Shown piece by piece: positions 26,978 to 38,000 of a stretch of DNA of 64,000 bases. The position numbers were made by a program, and so were the translations under genes. The DNA is from Cellulophaga tyrosinoxydans (GTDB lineage Bacteria; Bacteroidota; Bacteroidia; Flavobacteriales; Flavobacteriaceae). The DNA lies in contig NZ_FWXO01000005.1 in NCBI RefSeq assembly GCF_900176415.1, positions 1 through 64,000 of the forward strand, given 5' to 3'. Within the stretch, counting starts at the first letter, position 1. Every line of letters starts with the position of its first letter. The notes under the pieces are model-generated. The model was not told where the DNA came from. It ran no database searches and saw nothing but the letters and a program-made list of their open reading frames with translations.

Positions 26978-27796
26978 TTAGTATTTATTTTTCAATATAA
27001 TTTTTGTTTTCACGATTTTATTGATGGTTTTTTCGGTGCATTTTTTTGCAGACTTATTCGAATATTCAATTTTTCCCTGCATTATGTCGTTAATTTCTTC
27101 AGGATTATAATTTTGATAAAAGTATTGGTTGATTTCAACAAACTCAGGTGTAATTTTTTCAAGATATTTTCCTAAATCATTCCAATTACTATCTGTATTA
27201 TTATTTACCATTTTAACAAAGTATACTTTTTCATCTTTTATGATGAACAATCCCAAAATACCCTCTAGATAAAAGGTGAAATATTCTTTTTCCAGTTTTT
27301 CTTTATAGGCATACACATTAATATCAGAGCCTAATATTGGAACGTCTTGGTTATCTATAATTAAGATATAGTCCATAAAATCAAAAGGTGTGGCACTTTC
27401 AAATTCTGGTAGAGAATCTAAAGGAGTTATTTTGGTAGTGCCAATATAACTCTCATCAACTTCTAGATTTACATACTGATATTTAGGGTTGTTCTCAAAT
27501 TGTATATAATCAATTACATTATCACCACAATTAAACGTCTTATGACCTTTAAACGTATAGATTGGCGTGCTTACGTATGCTATGGAATCAAGATTATATT
27601 GGAATGGAATTAACTTATTAGCCTCATATATATCAGGATATTTGTTAAAAAAGGTGTTCGTTAACTTATATCTTTTTATTACTTCTTCCTTTGCGAACTT
27701 TTGGTATTCATTGGAGTTAAATATTAACTCTTGAGTCTTTTCTTGGCAATTACCCATCGTTAGAAATAGTATTAAAACAATCGTTATTTTTTCCAT
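26978..27796 (-). CDS. Hypothetical lipoprotein downstream of the Rhs/toxin island
   Basis: I do not recognise this 272-residue protein. It begins with a lipoprotein-like signal (MEKITIVLILFLTMGNCQEK, Cys17). The rest is acidic and mixed alpha/beta, with no repeat, no metal-binding motif and no second membrane segment. A lysine-rich C-terminus (KTINKIVKTKIILKNKY) ends the protein. It is the last gene of a minus-strand group with two other small envelope proteins below the LRR gene. It could be a cargo gene of the island or an immunity-like protein, but nothing in the sequence proves that. Confidence 0.65.
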   Translation of the reverse strand: MEKITIVLILFLTMGNCQEKTQELIFNSNEYQKFAKEEVIKRYKLTNTFFNKYPDIYEANKLIPFQYNLDSIAYVSTPIYTFKGHKTFNCGDNVIDYIQFENNPKYQYVNLEVDESYIGTTKITPLDSLPEFESATPFDFMDYILIIDNQDVPILGSDINVYAYKEKLEKEYFTFYLEGILGLFIIKDEKVYFVKMVNNNTDSNWNDLGKYLEKITPEFVEINQYFYQNYNPEEINDIMQGKIEYSNKSAKKCTEKTINKIVKTKIILKNKY

Positions 27797-27867
27797 ATAT
27801 AAAGTATATGCTGATTTCAGTGTCGATTCGAAAGATAATTATAGTGTTAGTGTGTCTAAATAGCAGT

Positions 27868-28335
27868 TTAATTATCACCTACATATTTAAATTTATCAAA
27901 ATTTTTGGGCAACTCATTGGTAATAGTTAATTTATTGGACGTTATGGTAGGTTCTATTCTGATAACCTTAGTTTTATTAGTAATTTCAACGTTAAAATCT
28001 TTTTTCATTTTTACAACATCAATATGTAAAAGAGTCAAAAGATAATTTCCATTTTGCAAACTTAAAATCAAATATTCCTTGGGCTTAATTTGGCCTACTA
28101 CTTTCTTGTCAATCCAAATATTTAATCTGCCTGTATTGTCCAAATTGTGGAGTACGTCTGATCCGTTATAAAACAGTACTTTACCATTACCTAAGTCATT
28201 TAAATCTACTTTTTCCAAGGTAAATTTCGTAAAACTAGCATCCATGTTTACAGGTTTCAACGCACAAGAGTTTACTGTAAATATTATGAATACTGAATAG
28301 AATAACATTCTAAAAATATGGGTTTGTTTTTTCAA
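27868..28335 (-). CDS. Small hypothetical lipoprotein
   Basis: This 155-residue protein has an N-terminal hydrophobic segment with a lipobox-like VNSCALK (Cys near residue 24), so it is probably lipidated. The body is beta-rich, with the pattern IDKKVVGQIKPKEYLILSLQNGNYLLTL. It resembles the fold of small DUF2846-like envelope lipoproteins, in which a short ligand-like handle is followed by a G-(K/E)-Y-L turn. That likeness is weak. It stands between the 272- and 138-residue proteins on the same strand, with 31 to 71 bases between the genes. Confidence 0.65.
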   Translation of the reverse strand: MKKQTHIFRMLFYSVFIIFTVNSCALKPVNMDASFTKFTLEKVDLNDLGNGKVLFYNGSDVLHNLDNTGRLNIWIDKKVVGQIKPKEYLILSLQNGNYLLTLLHIDVVKMKKDFNVEITNKTKVIRIEPTITSNKLTITNELPKNFDKFKYVGDN

Positions 28336-28366
28336 TTTTAAAAGTTAAGATTAGCAATGTTATAGT

Positions 28367-28783
28367 TTAAGATTTAAATAATTTTTCAAAATATTGCTTT
28401 ATAGTTAAGTCATTTGTATCAATGGATTCTTCATTATAAAATTTAAAAAATAGTGTGTCATAACCTTGAATAATAGTTAAGGTATCGTTATTAGTCTTTT
28501 TTATAATTTGATAAGGCGATTTCATATCGTATAATGAAAAACGAGGTTTGAAGTTTAATTTTTTTCTTCGCGCTTCACCTTCAAATAAATATGTATTGCC
28601 CACCAAATAAAGACTATCATTAATAAAAATTATTCCTTTTTGAAGTTTAATTTTTTCAACCTTTAAATCAATTTTATCCTCTATTGGAATGCCTGGGATA
28701 TTATTAAAATTCATTTCATAAATTACACTACCAATAAAAATTAAGACAATTAAGAGTATAAATATTTTGACATGAATTTTCAT
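28367..28783 (-). CDS. Small single-pass membrane protein of unknown function
   Basis: This 138-residue protein has one N-terminal hydrophobic segment (about residues 5-22). The soluble, probably periplasmic, beta-rich body has several Tyr and Lys (IIFINDSLYLVGNTYLFEG). It carries no lipobox Cys and no motif I can name. It is the first of three small envelope-protein genes below the LRR gene, and the AT-rich region upstream of it (28784-29144) is long enough for its own promoter. The function is unknown. Confidence 0.6.
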   Translation of the reverse strand: MKIHVKIFILLIVLIFIGSVIYEMNFNNIPGIPIEDKIDLKVEKIKLQKGIIFINDSLYLVGNTYLFEGEARRKKLNFKPRFSLYDMKSPYQIIKKTNNDTLTIIQGYDTLFFKFYNEESIDTNDLTIKQYFEKLFKS

Positions 28784-29144
28784 AAATTTTATATCTTCAG
28801 GCTTGTTTTTGGTAGTTCTGAAAAACGTATTATTAATTTTGACACTACACTTTTTTTGAAAAAGGGAAAAGTTTAATGTTCAATTAAATTTTCTTTTTTT
28901 GATTCTTTCACTATTCAATTTTTCTTAATTTTCTCTTCCCTAAAAAATAATGCGACATTATAACTAAGGTATCTAAAACGATATGAAATGCCATTTTTGT
29001 AATCCCAAATAATTAATTTTTAGATTATTCTTGTTCAACTCAATTGGAAAAAATAGATAGTTGTAATTATTTTTAAACAAAAATTTATACTTTTTTAGCA
29101 TGTAGAAAGCTAAATTCCTATGTCATAGCGGAATGGACTTTTTG
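28784..29144. other. AT-rich intergenic region
   Basis: This 361-base stretch is very AT-rich and has no convincing coding frame, repeat, hairpin or exact TAnnTTTG box for the minus-strand gene downstream. It separates the LRR gene from the three small envelope genes and presumably holds their promoter. Confidence 0.4.
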
Positions 29145-30002
29145 TTATTTGTTTTTAAAATCATTTACCTTGTGAGTATATTCTCTTTTATCTTTAAATC
29201 CTACGAATTTAATGCCGTTACAATAATTCAAATTTCCATCTAAAACAGTGGTGTCCCAGAAACTAAAAAATTCAAGCTCCTTTAATTCTTTTAAAAATTT
29301 TAAATTTTTAATTTCACCACATTCAGAAAGTATTATTTTCTTTATGTTTTTTAGATTCCCTAATTGATCAAAGTCCTGAATATTTTTGCATTGGAATAGC
29401 TCCAATGAATTTAAATTATTTAATGGCGTTAAGGCATTAAGGATAGTTAAATTACGCGCACTAAATATTTCTATTTTTTTGAGCTGTGTACAATTTTCAA
29501 TACCTTTTAAGTTTAGTATATCAGGTTTAAATAAATGTAATTCTTCAAGTTTGGTATGTACTGATAATTCCTCCAAATCTTTGCTACGAGGCTTATAGCC
29601 AGTGATTGTTAAATTTGTTAAGTTTTTGCAACTTTCTAAATTTTTTAATCGAGGAGAGTATTCACATGCTAAACTAACCATATTTGGGAAGTTAGAAAGA
29701 TTTAAGTTGTCAATTTTATTATCTGCAATACCTAAATATTTTAACTTATGAAGGCTATTAACCACTTCAATATTAAATTTTGATTCTGGTAGATGTAAAC
29801 CTTCTAATACATCTGATAATTTGCTTAAGAAATCAATCTCAGGAAGTAAATAACCCTGAAAATAATTTATAAAAATAGATTTTGCATGTCCTTCTAAAAC
29901 ATAATTGATACATTCATTTAACCTATCAGATTCAATTAATAAAGTTTTTGAGCCGTCAATCCCAATTTGAAATTTAATTCCGTCTATAATTTCTGGTTTC
30001 AT
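29145..30002 (-). CDS. Leucine-rich repeat protein, probable immunity protein of a degraded toxin
   Basis: This 285-residue cytoplasmic protein has no signal peptide. From about residue 60 to 260 it contains eight or nine leucine-rich repeats of about 22 residues, for example LEELHLFKPDILNLKGIENC followed by the next unit. The start is preceded by AGGAGG eight bases upstream, an unusually strong site for a Bacteroidota gene. It starts one base after the stop of the GIY-YIG-like toxin remnant. LRR proteins are known as immunity proteins in polymorphic-toxin loci, so I infer that it protects against that toxin. The frame is intact while the toxin is broken. Confidence 0.8.
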   Translation of the reverse strand: MKPEIIDGIKFQIGIDGSKTLLIESDRLNECINYVLEGHAKSIFINYFQGYLLPEIDFLSKLSDVLEGLHLPESKFNIEVVNSLHKLKYLGIADNKIDNLNLSNFPNMVSLACEYSPRLKNLESCKNLTNLTITGYKPRSKDLEELSVHTKLEELHLFKPDILNLKGIENCTQLKKIEIFSARNLTILNALTPLNNLNSLELFQCKNIQDFDQLGNLKNIKKIILSECGEIKNLKFLKELKELEFFSFWDTTVLDGNLNYCNGIKFVGFKDKREYTHKVNDFKNK

Positions 30003-30003
30003 A

Positions 30004-31123
30004 TTAAAATCCTCCTAATTTTTTGCCTGTTGAAAATATTAAATTATATGTTGGAGACATTGAATTAAAACTTTTAGGCCCTCCAAATTGCATCATAAAA
30101 ATATGTTCCTGAATAAAGACATCTTTTGTTGCATTTGCGGGAATAAAATTGCTTTTTATTAATTTATCCCCAAAAGTATTTTCGATTCTATTTATAGATT
30201 GTAGCATTCTTGATTCGGTTCCTTTACCAGCATAAAACATATTTCCATTACCCGTTGTACCTTAAAATTCTAATGAATAAGAACCTACAGGTTTCATTCC
30301 TTGAGTGGTTTATGGCACTTTAACCAAATCAAATGGATTTTGGTAGCTTGTAGATTCAACTCAACTATTCCCATACCATCTTTTATTGGTGTGCTAGGAG
30401 CAGGTGTAATTGACGGATTAATAGATGGTGTTGGGCTTGCAATTTTAGAGGATAATACTTCTGCTTTTATTGTGGCAGCATCTTCTGCCATAGTAATACC
30501 TGCTGGTTGCACGGTACTTACAGGAGAAACTGCAGGTCGTGGAGCCGCACCAGTCCATACATTATTTCCTTTCGGTGTCATAAGTCCACCTAAAGTAGCT
30601 CCCATAAGCCCGCCTGTCCAAGCGCCCATAACTGCTCCATTTACAAATCCTACCCAAAAATTACCACTTCCATCAGGAAGTAAACTTGTGAAACCACCTG
30701 AAAACCCACCGGCAGCAACACCACTTAATAATCCAGTAATACTACTCCCTAAAATTCCATCTGAAATTCCTAAACTCGTTAAAGCAGGAACTACTGCGGC
30801 AGTGACTGCGAGACCAATACCCGCTGAGGCAACACCAATAGCAGCACCTCCGACAATACCAATCCATGTACTACTACTTTTATAATTCCATTTTAAAGGA
30901 TTCCAACTTCCGTTAGCTTGAGCTCCACCTATATATGCTCCAATTAAAGAGGCACCTCCCCAAATTAGTAAAGGTATAATTTCACCACTTGGATCTGTAT
31001 ATAGTAAAGGATTGTTTAAAGCATATCCATATCTAATAAACCTGTGTATTATAAGGATCTTGTGCAAAATTATTAGGTATCAGGAACCTGTTGATTACAG
31101 GAGCATACAATCTGCCATTCATG
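30004..31123 (-). pseudogene. Orphan Rhs C-terminal tip with GIY-YIG-like toxin remnant (degraded)
   Basis: From 31123 down to 30314 this copies the tail of the intact Rhs gene (32421-33233), including MNGRLY, YGYALNNPLLYTDPSGE and the Gly-rich segment. Compared with the 813-base intact copy, this one has 810 bases. A two-base deletion near 31038 and a one-base deletion near 30340 account for the difference and break the frame twice. After the shared end (DLVKVP) come two in-frame TAA stops, at 30310-30312 and 30262-30264. The remaining tip, 30004-30240, has MFYAGKGTESRM and QEHIF, which resemble the GIY-YIG core with its conserved Arg and Glu. No start codon and no N-terminal Rhs body are present. 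It is a displaced, inactive toxin cassette. Confidence 0.85.
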
Positions 31124-31397
31124 TTATATGACTCTTTGTATATGTTTTTTGGTGGTTACCAACTAAAACTAGTTGTTATTGTGGAGTTCAAAGTACAAAC
31201 TGAGCTATCGAATCATTATTTCAAAGAACTTTTTTCTATTTTTAAATTTAATTAAAGTATCAGTATAATTATAATCCTAGCATTATCAGGGCTTATTTGA
31301 CTAAAACTGTTGGTTTTAGTCAACGTTATGCCAAAGACTATCATACTTGAATTATTTAACTTTTTAAGTTACATTATAATTGAATTTAAAATGAATA
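31124..31397. other. Noncoding stretch with an 11-base-pair hairpin
   Basis: This region between the orphan tip and the HEAT-repeat gene has no coding frame. It contains a perfect inverted repeat, TTGACTAAAAC / GTTTTAGTCAA (31297-31307 and 31313-31323), with a 5-base loop. No T run follows on either strand, so it is not a classic terminator. Confidence 0.5.
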
Positions 31398-32084
31398 CTA
31401 ATTCAATATTTTTTTTAAAACTAATAGAGCTTCCTTTTTTATAATTGTATTGGGGTGCTTAGTAAGTTCGTTGATTTTATTAATTGCTTTCGGCGATTTA
31501 ATTTTGCTTAATGCCTTTAATGCATGAAGATTAACTTCATCATCATCAAGTAATTTAATCAAAATATCCTCACCTTTTGTACTTTTCAATTTACCCAAAG
31601 TAAGAACGAACATTTGTCTTGATGTACCATTTTCTTTATTTTGTACAATTGATAATATTCGATCAATATCTTTTGTGGTAGCTATAGACTGAATAGTATT
31701 TCCAATAGTCCATCGTAACATTGATTTTTCTTTTGGAGTTTTGTCGTATTCATCAAATAAAAATTCATTTGCCTTTCCAGTAGCTTCCTTAACCGCCAAT
31801 GCTCTAACTATTCCTTCTTTGTTCTTATCACTATACGCTTTGTTTAAATGATTTATTAGTATATCTATCGCATTTGAATATTTTTTTTTAGAGTTTACTA
31901 AATCCCAAATGGAGGACACATTTAATCCTAATTTTTTGAGCTCATATATTAAAGGTTCCAGTTCTTCATTTAAAGCTTTTTCAATTCTATTGCCCAGTTC
32001 TTGTTGTAATTCTAATTCTTGCTTTGTTTTTGAAGGCTTTTGAACCAATACTTTAAATTTATTTGTCAACTCGATTAGATTCAT
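31398..32084 (-). CDS. HEAT-repeat protein, probable immunity protein of the Rhs nuclease
   Basis: This 228-residue all-helical cytoplasmic protein has no signal peptide. The C-terminal half (about 130-228) has HEAT-like repeats, such as DILIKLLDDDEVNLHALKAL followed by ALSKIKSPKAINKINELTKH. The N-terminal half is charged and helical. It starts eight bases after the stop of the Rhs toxin gene, on the same strand. HEAT and Armadillo-like proteins are known immunity families in polymorphic-toxin loci, and an immunity gene normally follows the toxin directly. I therefore infer that it binds and blocks the PD-(D/E)XK tip. A regulatory role is a weaker alternative. Confidence 0.82.
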   Translation of the reverse strand: MNLIELTNKFKVLVQKPSKTKQELELQQELGNRIEKALNEELEPLIYELKKLGLNVSSIWDLVNSKKKYSNAIDILINHLNKAYSDKNKEGIVRALAVKEATGKANEFLFDEYDKTPKEKSMLRWTIGNTIQSIATTKDIDRILSIVQNKENGTSRQMFVLTLGKLKSTKGEDILIKLLDDDEVNLHALKALSKIKSPKAINKINELTKHPNTIIKKEALLVLKKILN

Positions 32085-32092
32085 ATTTCTAA

Positions 32093-35000
32093 CTATTTAA
32101 AGGGGATTGGGTGTACAATAATACTACCATTATTTATTAAGTTTTGTAATGGTCCAGAAAAAGTTGTAGTTGGTCTGGTGAATAAATTGAATTGTAGTCC
32201 ATTTTGTTGTGAAAATAAATGAAAATCATTTAATTGTCTAGTTAAACTTAAATTGCTCACATTTTTAATCTCTCCAAGCGTTGTTGGAGTTAATTGATCA
32301 GGAATTCTATATGCCGCTGTATTGGTTATTGATGGAATTCTTGTTTTAGACCCAACACCTACTGCATTTTCTCCAGCCAAGCCTAATACCCTTGAATTCG
32401 CAATGCCTTCTGAAGCTGTTGGCACTTTAACCAAATCAAAAGGGTTTTTCGTCGCTGGAATGTTTAATTCAACAAGCCCCATTCCATCTTTTATTGGTGT
32501 GCTAGGTGCTGGAGACGTTGATGGGTTAGTTGATGGAGTAGGACTTGCAATTTTGGAAGACAATACTTCTGCTTTTATTGAGGCTGTATCTTCTGCCATA
32601 GTAATTCCTGCTGGTTGAACGGTACTTACAGGAGAAACTGCAGGTCGTGGAGCCGCACCAGTCCATATATTATTTCCTTTCGGTGTCATAAGTCCACCTA
32701 AAGTAGCTCCCATAAGCCCACCTGTCCAAGCGCCCATAACTGCTCCATTTGCTAATCCTCCCCAAAAATTACCACTTCCACCAGGAAGTAAACTTGTGAA
32801 ACCACCTGAAAACCCACCGGCAGCAACACCACTTAATAATCCAGTAATGCTACCCCCTAAAATTCCACCTGAAATTCCTAAGCTAGTTAATGCAGGTGCT
32901 ACTGCAGCTGTGACGGCAAGACCTATACCTGCAGAAGCAACACCAATAGCTGCTCCTCCAACAATTCCAATCCATGTACTACTACTTTTATAATTCCATT
33001 TTAATGGATTCCAGCTTCCGTTCGCTTGAGCGCCGCCTATATATGCTCCAATTAAAGCTGCACCTCCCCAAATTAGTAAAGGTAAAATTTCACCACTTGG
33101 ATCTGTGTAAAGTAATGGATTGTTCAATGCATATCCATATCTGTTATAAATCTGAGTATTGTAAGGATCTTGAACAAAATTATCTGGCATTAAAAAACGA
33201 TGGAGCATTGGATCATACAAACGACCATTCATGTGAATTAACCCTACTCCTAATAAATGTTCATGACCTGTGTAACCTCTATCTAGTATTTTAAATTTGG
33301 TTAAATTAACGTTACTGCCATCGGTTAACTTTACTAAATTTCCCCATGCATCAAAATGACGTTTTTCCTTAAATACTCCATCTTTATCAGTAATACCTAT
33401 TATACTGCCTAAATAATCTCGGTGTAAATACAAATATTGTTCACTCGTAGTTGTGGTTTGTTCTGATCGCCAAATAGCTGGTGCTGAATAGGCATCACCA
33501 CCCATGTAAGTTACAAATGTAGTTTTTCCAGTATTTTTCTCGTAAGTGATTTCCATAGTGCCATCGGCAGAATAATGCTTGCGAAGAGGGCGTAACAATT
33601 TATCACTATTGGTGTCCCCATAAAACATGTTGGATCTACCTTCAAATGAATTATACTGAAAATTAATCTTGTCCTTACCTGTTTCAGTAATCTCTACGGG
33701 ACTTTTAAAAGCTGAATAGGTAATATCTTGTCTAGTCGTAGGAGCATATTGTGCTTGTCCAGTGGTATTAAGGGTTAAGCTTGATAGTTGATATGATTTA
33801 CCTGTATAAGTATAGGATCCTAAATTAGAATTATTAGTAATTCGTCCTTGGGCATCGTACGATTGAGTTTTATTGCCATTGTTGTCATTAAATGAAACAA
33901 GTCTGTTAAGGTTGTCGTAAGTAAAGCTCTCATTCCATGCAAACAAACTGTTGGTTCTACTTGTTAAGAGGCCTTTTTGCGTATTAAAAATGAAAGTTAG
34001 TTTCATTAATTCAACTGCTGTTGCAGTAATGTTCTTTTCGCTTTTAAATTGCGTTAAATAACCATAACTGTCGTAAGTATAATTCTTACGCAGGTTATTA
34101 CCCATTGTTGATGTTGTAACTTGACCTCTTGCGTTAAGCCCAGTTACGTTCCATAATACTTCTAAAGTACTATTATCAGTAATAGATTTAAGTCCCCCGT
34201 ATTGATAATTATTTTTAATTGTTTTGGAGCTTACTTTATTGTTTGCTAGTAGTTTGGCCTCGCTTTTTTCTGTTGCAACTTGACCAAAAGCATCATAGGT
34301 TAAAGTTTTAACAAATTGTGCATAGGGTGTAACCTCGGTTGAAGTTAATAAGCGTTTATAGCTATCATAAGTGTAAGAATACGTACTATTATTGCCGTCA
34401 GTATTGATAAGAGATAAACTTGTGACTAATTTACTTGTCCCATCATAGGTATAATTGGTGGTCATATTGGTTAAGTCACCCACAATTTTGGTCTGAGTTA
34501 TTTTTCCAACCGAAGAATAAGTATTTGTAGTGGTCCCTTTTGGAGTGGTTTCGGTTAATAATTCACCAAAACCATTGTAGGTATACGTATATGAGCCTGC
34601 CGCTGGATCAGTTGTTTTTGTTTTACGTCCCCAACCATCTTGTTCTGAAGTTAATATAACTCCTCCATAATCGGCGGTCTTCATAACGCCATTACCATAA
34701 TAGGTATAGTTGATGGTGCCACCAGGATCGGTTACTTGGCTAATTTGACCAACAGCATTTTTTACAGTGCTGGAGGTTTTAGTCCCATCATTTACAGTTG
34801 TTGTTAAACCAGAATAGCTAATCGTTGTGACTTTACCAGTAAATGTGGTAAGTTTTGTTATTCTCCCATAAACATCATATTCAGTAGTGTTCCATTGTGT
34901 AGCAGAACTGGTGTATGGTTCACTTTCTTTGTAAGCCCTATCAAATTTGTCATATTGAAAACTTTTACTGATCCATTGTCCTAGTACGTCTTTAGTTTTA

Positions 35001-38000
35001 ATAGTTGTTAATCTTTTTAGTGGATCAAAAACTTCTATTTTGCTTCCTCCATTATCAGCGGATACAGTAACCGTATACGAGTATCCAGATTCAACATAGT
35101 TGGTATTGGCACTTTTTCCTAAATAATCAGTTACTTTAATTAGTCGATTCCAACCATCATATAGATAATTAGTAGCTAATCCATAAGGATTAGTTTCTTT
35201 CTTTAAAGTGCCCGTGTTTGTATTATACTCAAAAAGTGTGATTAAGCCTTCTACATCAGTCGCTTTGGTAAGATATCTTCCAGAACTGTCATATTCAAAA
35301 TTTACAATTCGAGAAGGGGTGTTGTAGGGTGTTGTTGTCTTTCTGGTGATATTTCCAAAGCTATCATATACATATGTTTCAGCATCAAATTGTGTTCCAT
35401 TTCCTTTAGATGATTTGGTAGTAACTAAATTGTTGCTATAGGTATATTGTTCTTCCGTACTAAAGGAATTACCGTTAATGGTATTGGTTGTTTTTTTAGT
35501 TAATGGTCTTCCAATAAAATAAGGATTTCCTGTACTATTAGCATAAGTGATATCTAATACACTGCTCCCTTGACCCGAATAATCTGTGGTGGCTTTGGTT
35601 GGGTTGTTGTAGGTATCATAAATAAATGATTGTGTTGTTACGGTATTCCCCTCCAGTGCATTTTGGGTAACCATTGAAGTATTGGCTATTTTAAAAACTT
35701 TATTAGTAGCTAGAGAGCTAGAATAGGAATAAAGTGTTTTTGATATATAGGAACTTGTGGGTACGGTAAAAGAAGGATAATTTAGCATACTATATTGAGA
35801 GGATATGGCACCTCTAAGTGTCATATCGTGTTTAGAGATATCCCAAATTTGATCGTTATTATTTGTATTCCAGTTAGAACGCGCTACACCTTGGAATCCC
35901 ATAAACCCTAGGCCTTCTACATTGGATACTGCGCCGCTATATCTAAAATCTTGATAAAGTGTTGTAACTCCCGAAGAAACACGCTGTAATTGACTTACTA
36001 CTTTTACTCCAAGCACTACTTCTAAATCTACATTAGGGTAAGCTTGGTCATATCCCTGATTATAAATAGTGCTGTAATTTGGACCAGTCTCGTTAGGGTT
36101 TAATCGGTTATACGTGATACCGTAGGTGAGTCCGTTATTAGATACTGATCGCAAGAGCATATCTTCTTTATTATCTTGCGTAAATGCAAACGATGTTATC
36201 CAGTTATTACTAATGGAAGCAAAGTTTAGATTGCTATTGGGTTTGTCTGGACTTAAAAATACAGGGATTGGAAAATGTTGAAGATTTCCTGTTTTAGTTA
36301 TTGATGTAGTATAACTAAAAGCTGGCAAAGCCGTTGTGGCGGTACTAAAGGTGTTATTATAAGCCATAATGGTTTGTGATCCATTATTATTGCCGTTGTA
36401 AGTTGTGGTGCGATAATCCAAAATATCTGATTTGCCATCTCCATTAATATCTACCGCAATTAAATTATAAGTATTAACGGTGGAAGAAAGAGAACTTTCT
36501 TTATAGGTAAATGGATACGTGTTTTCTGTTTTAACAAAGGAAGAACCTGTGGATAAAAACAAAGCGAAAAGTGTACTGTTATTCGCTGTTGGATACATAA
36601 CATCTATTTTACCATCCCCATTGTAATCTCCAATCATGGGTTGTAGACTCAACTTTATTCTGGTATCGGTGGTTTGCCATAATAGCGTAAGGCCATCAGA
36701 ACTATTTAAGGTATACACATATATTTTTCCTTCTGTAATATGAACAATATCTGTTTTACCATCTCCATTCATATCCATAGCTATTAATTGATCTGTGGAT
36801 TTTAAACCGGCAGTTAAAAAACCTGAAGTTTTAGAGAAATTAGTGGTTAATCTTCTGTCGAGGTTAATAAAGCTTACTCTTGATGATGTAACATTATTAT
36901 AACTGCAATCACAACATTCCCCATCTATAGGAGCTGCTGCATTTTGGTTAGTCTCACTTTTTGAAGAGGCTATTGGCTTCTCCTTTACCGGAATAGGATT
37001 ATTTCCTCCACAATTTGCTCCAGATGTACCTGTAGGAACACAATTTTGATACGAGTAAGGTTTACCTACCGCAATGACATCCGTTAAGCCATCGCCGTTA
37101 AAATCTCCTGAAATATATTGTTGGGGTATTGCGTAGGTTTGTGGTGTCTGATTACAAATATTTGTATAAGTATAGGTAGGTGCATTCCATACTTTTTCAT
37201 ATTGATAGTAGATAGGTGTTGTGGTTCCCTCTGAGTATACCTTAAATTTAACCTGATTATTAGTAGATTTTTGGACTATAGCTAAACCCTGTCCAGGCCA
37301 TAGCTTATTATTCCAAGTTAACCAAGACACTGGAAATATAGCTTCAAAGGATCCCGAATTTACGGTTATAGGATAATTAAAACTACCACTTTGTAAGTCC
37401 TTAAATACCCAAAACTTGGTTTTTAAACTTGCTGATTTTGGATAGACTACAAAATCCATTTTGCCATTACCAGTTAAATCTAATGATACTGTTTCGGCAT
37501 TACGTTGTTCTATGTTTCCTATACCAATTTCAGTAATAATGTTACGATCATTAGTTATAATTGCATTACTGGAAGTATATGCAAAGGTAATTGGCGAATG
37601 CGATAATGTATTATCACCATTCTTTTCCTGAACAGAAATTAATCTATCGTAACCTATCGAGTTTTGGTTATGCGTTAAAACATAACTTTTATACCCAACC
37701 GAGCCTGTGAGTATTTTTATTTCTTTTAATAAGTTTTTTCTAATAAATGCAACGCCTCCTACATAGGCCTGTTCGGGTCTTTTTCTAGGTGTATAAACAA
37801 ATTGAATTTCATTTATTGGAGCTATGGTGTTTCTTGTGCCATATTTGATACTACTTATACTGATACTATTATCTGCTTGAACATAAGTGTAACTAATGCG
37901 CACACCTTGAGGATTTTCCCAGTAATTAATTGCATAATCTGATCTTGATTTTGAATCATTAGTATTGCCATAATAAGCAAAAGATCCATCAGGATAATTA

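Noticed and set aside
30301..30885. Long plus-strand open frame (194 codons) antisense to the orphan Rhs tail
   Set aside because: It lies opposite the Gly/Ala-rich Rhs frame, and a similar antisense frame occurs at the intact copy (32322-32993). It is a by-product of the codon pattern, with no start signals and no protein-like features of its own.
31297..31323. Hairpin as an intrinsic terminator
   Set aside because: No T run follows on either strand, so it was listed only as an unexplained structure.
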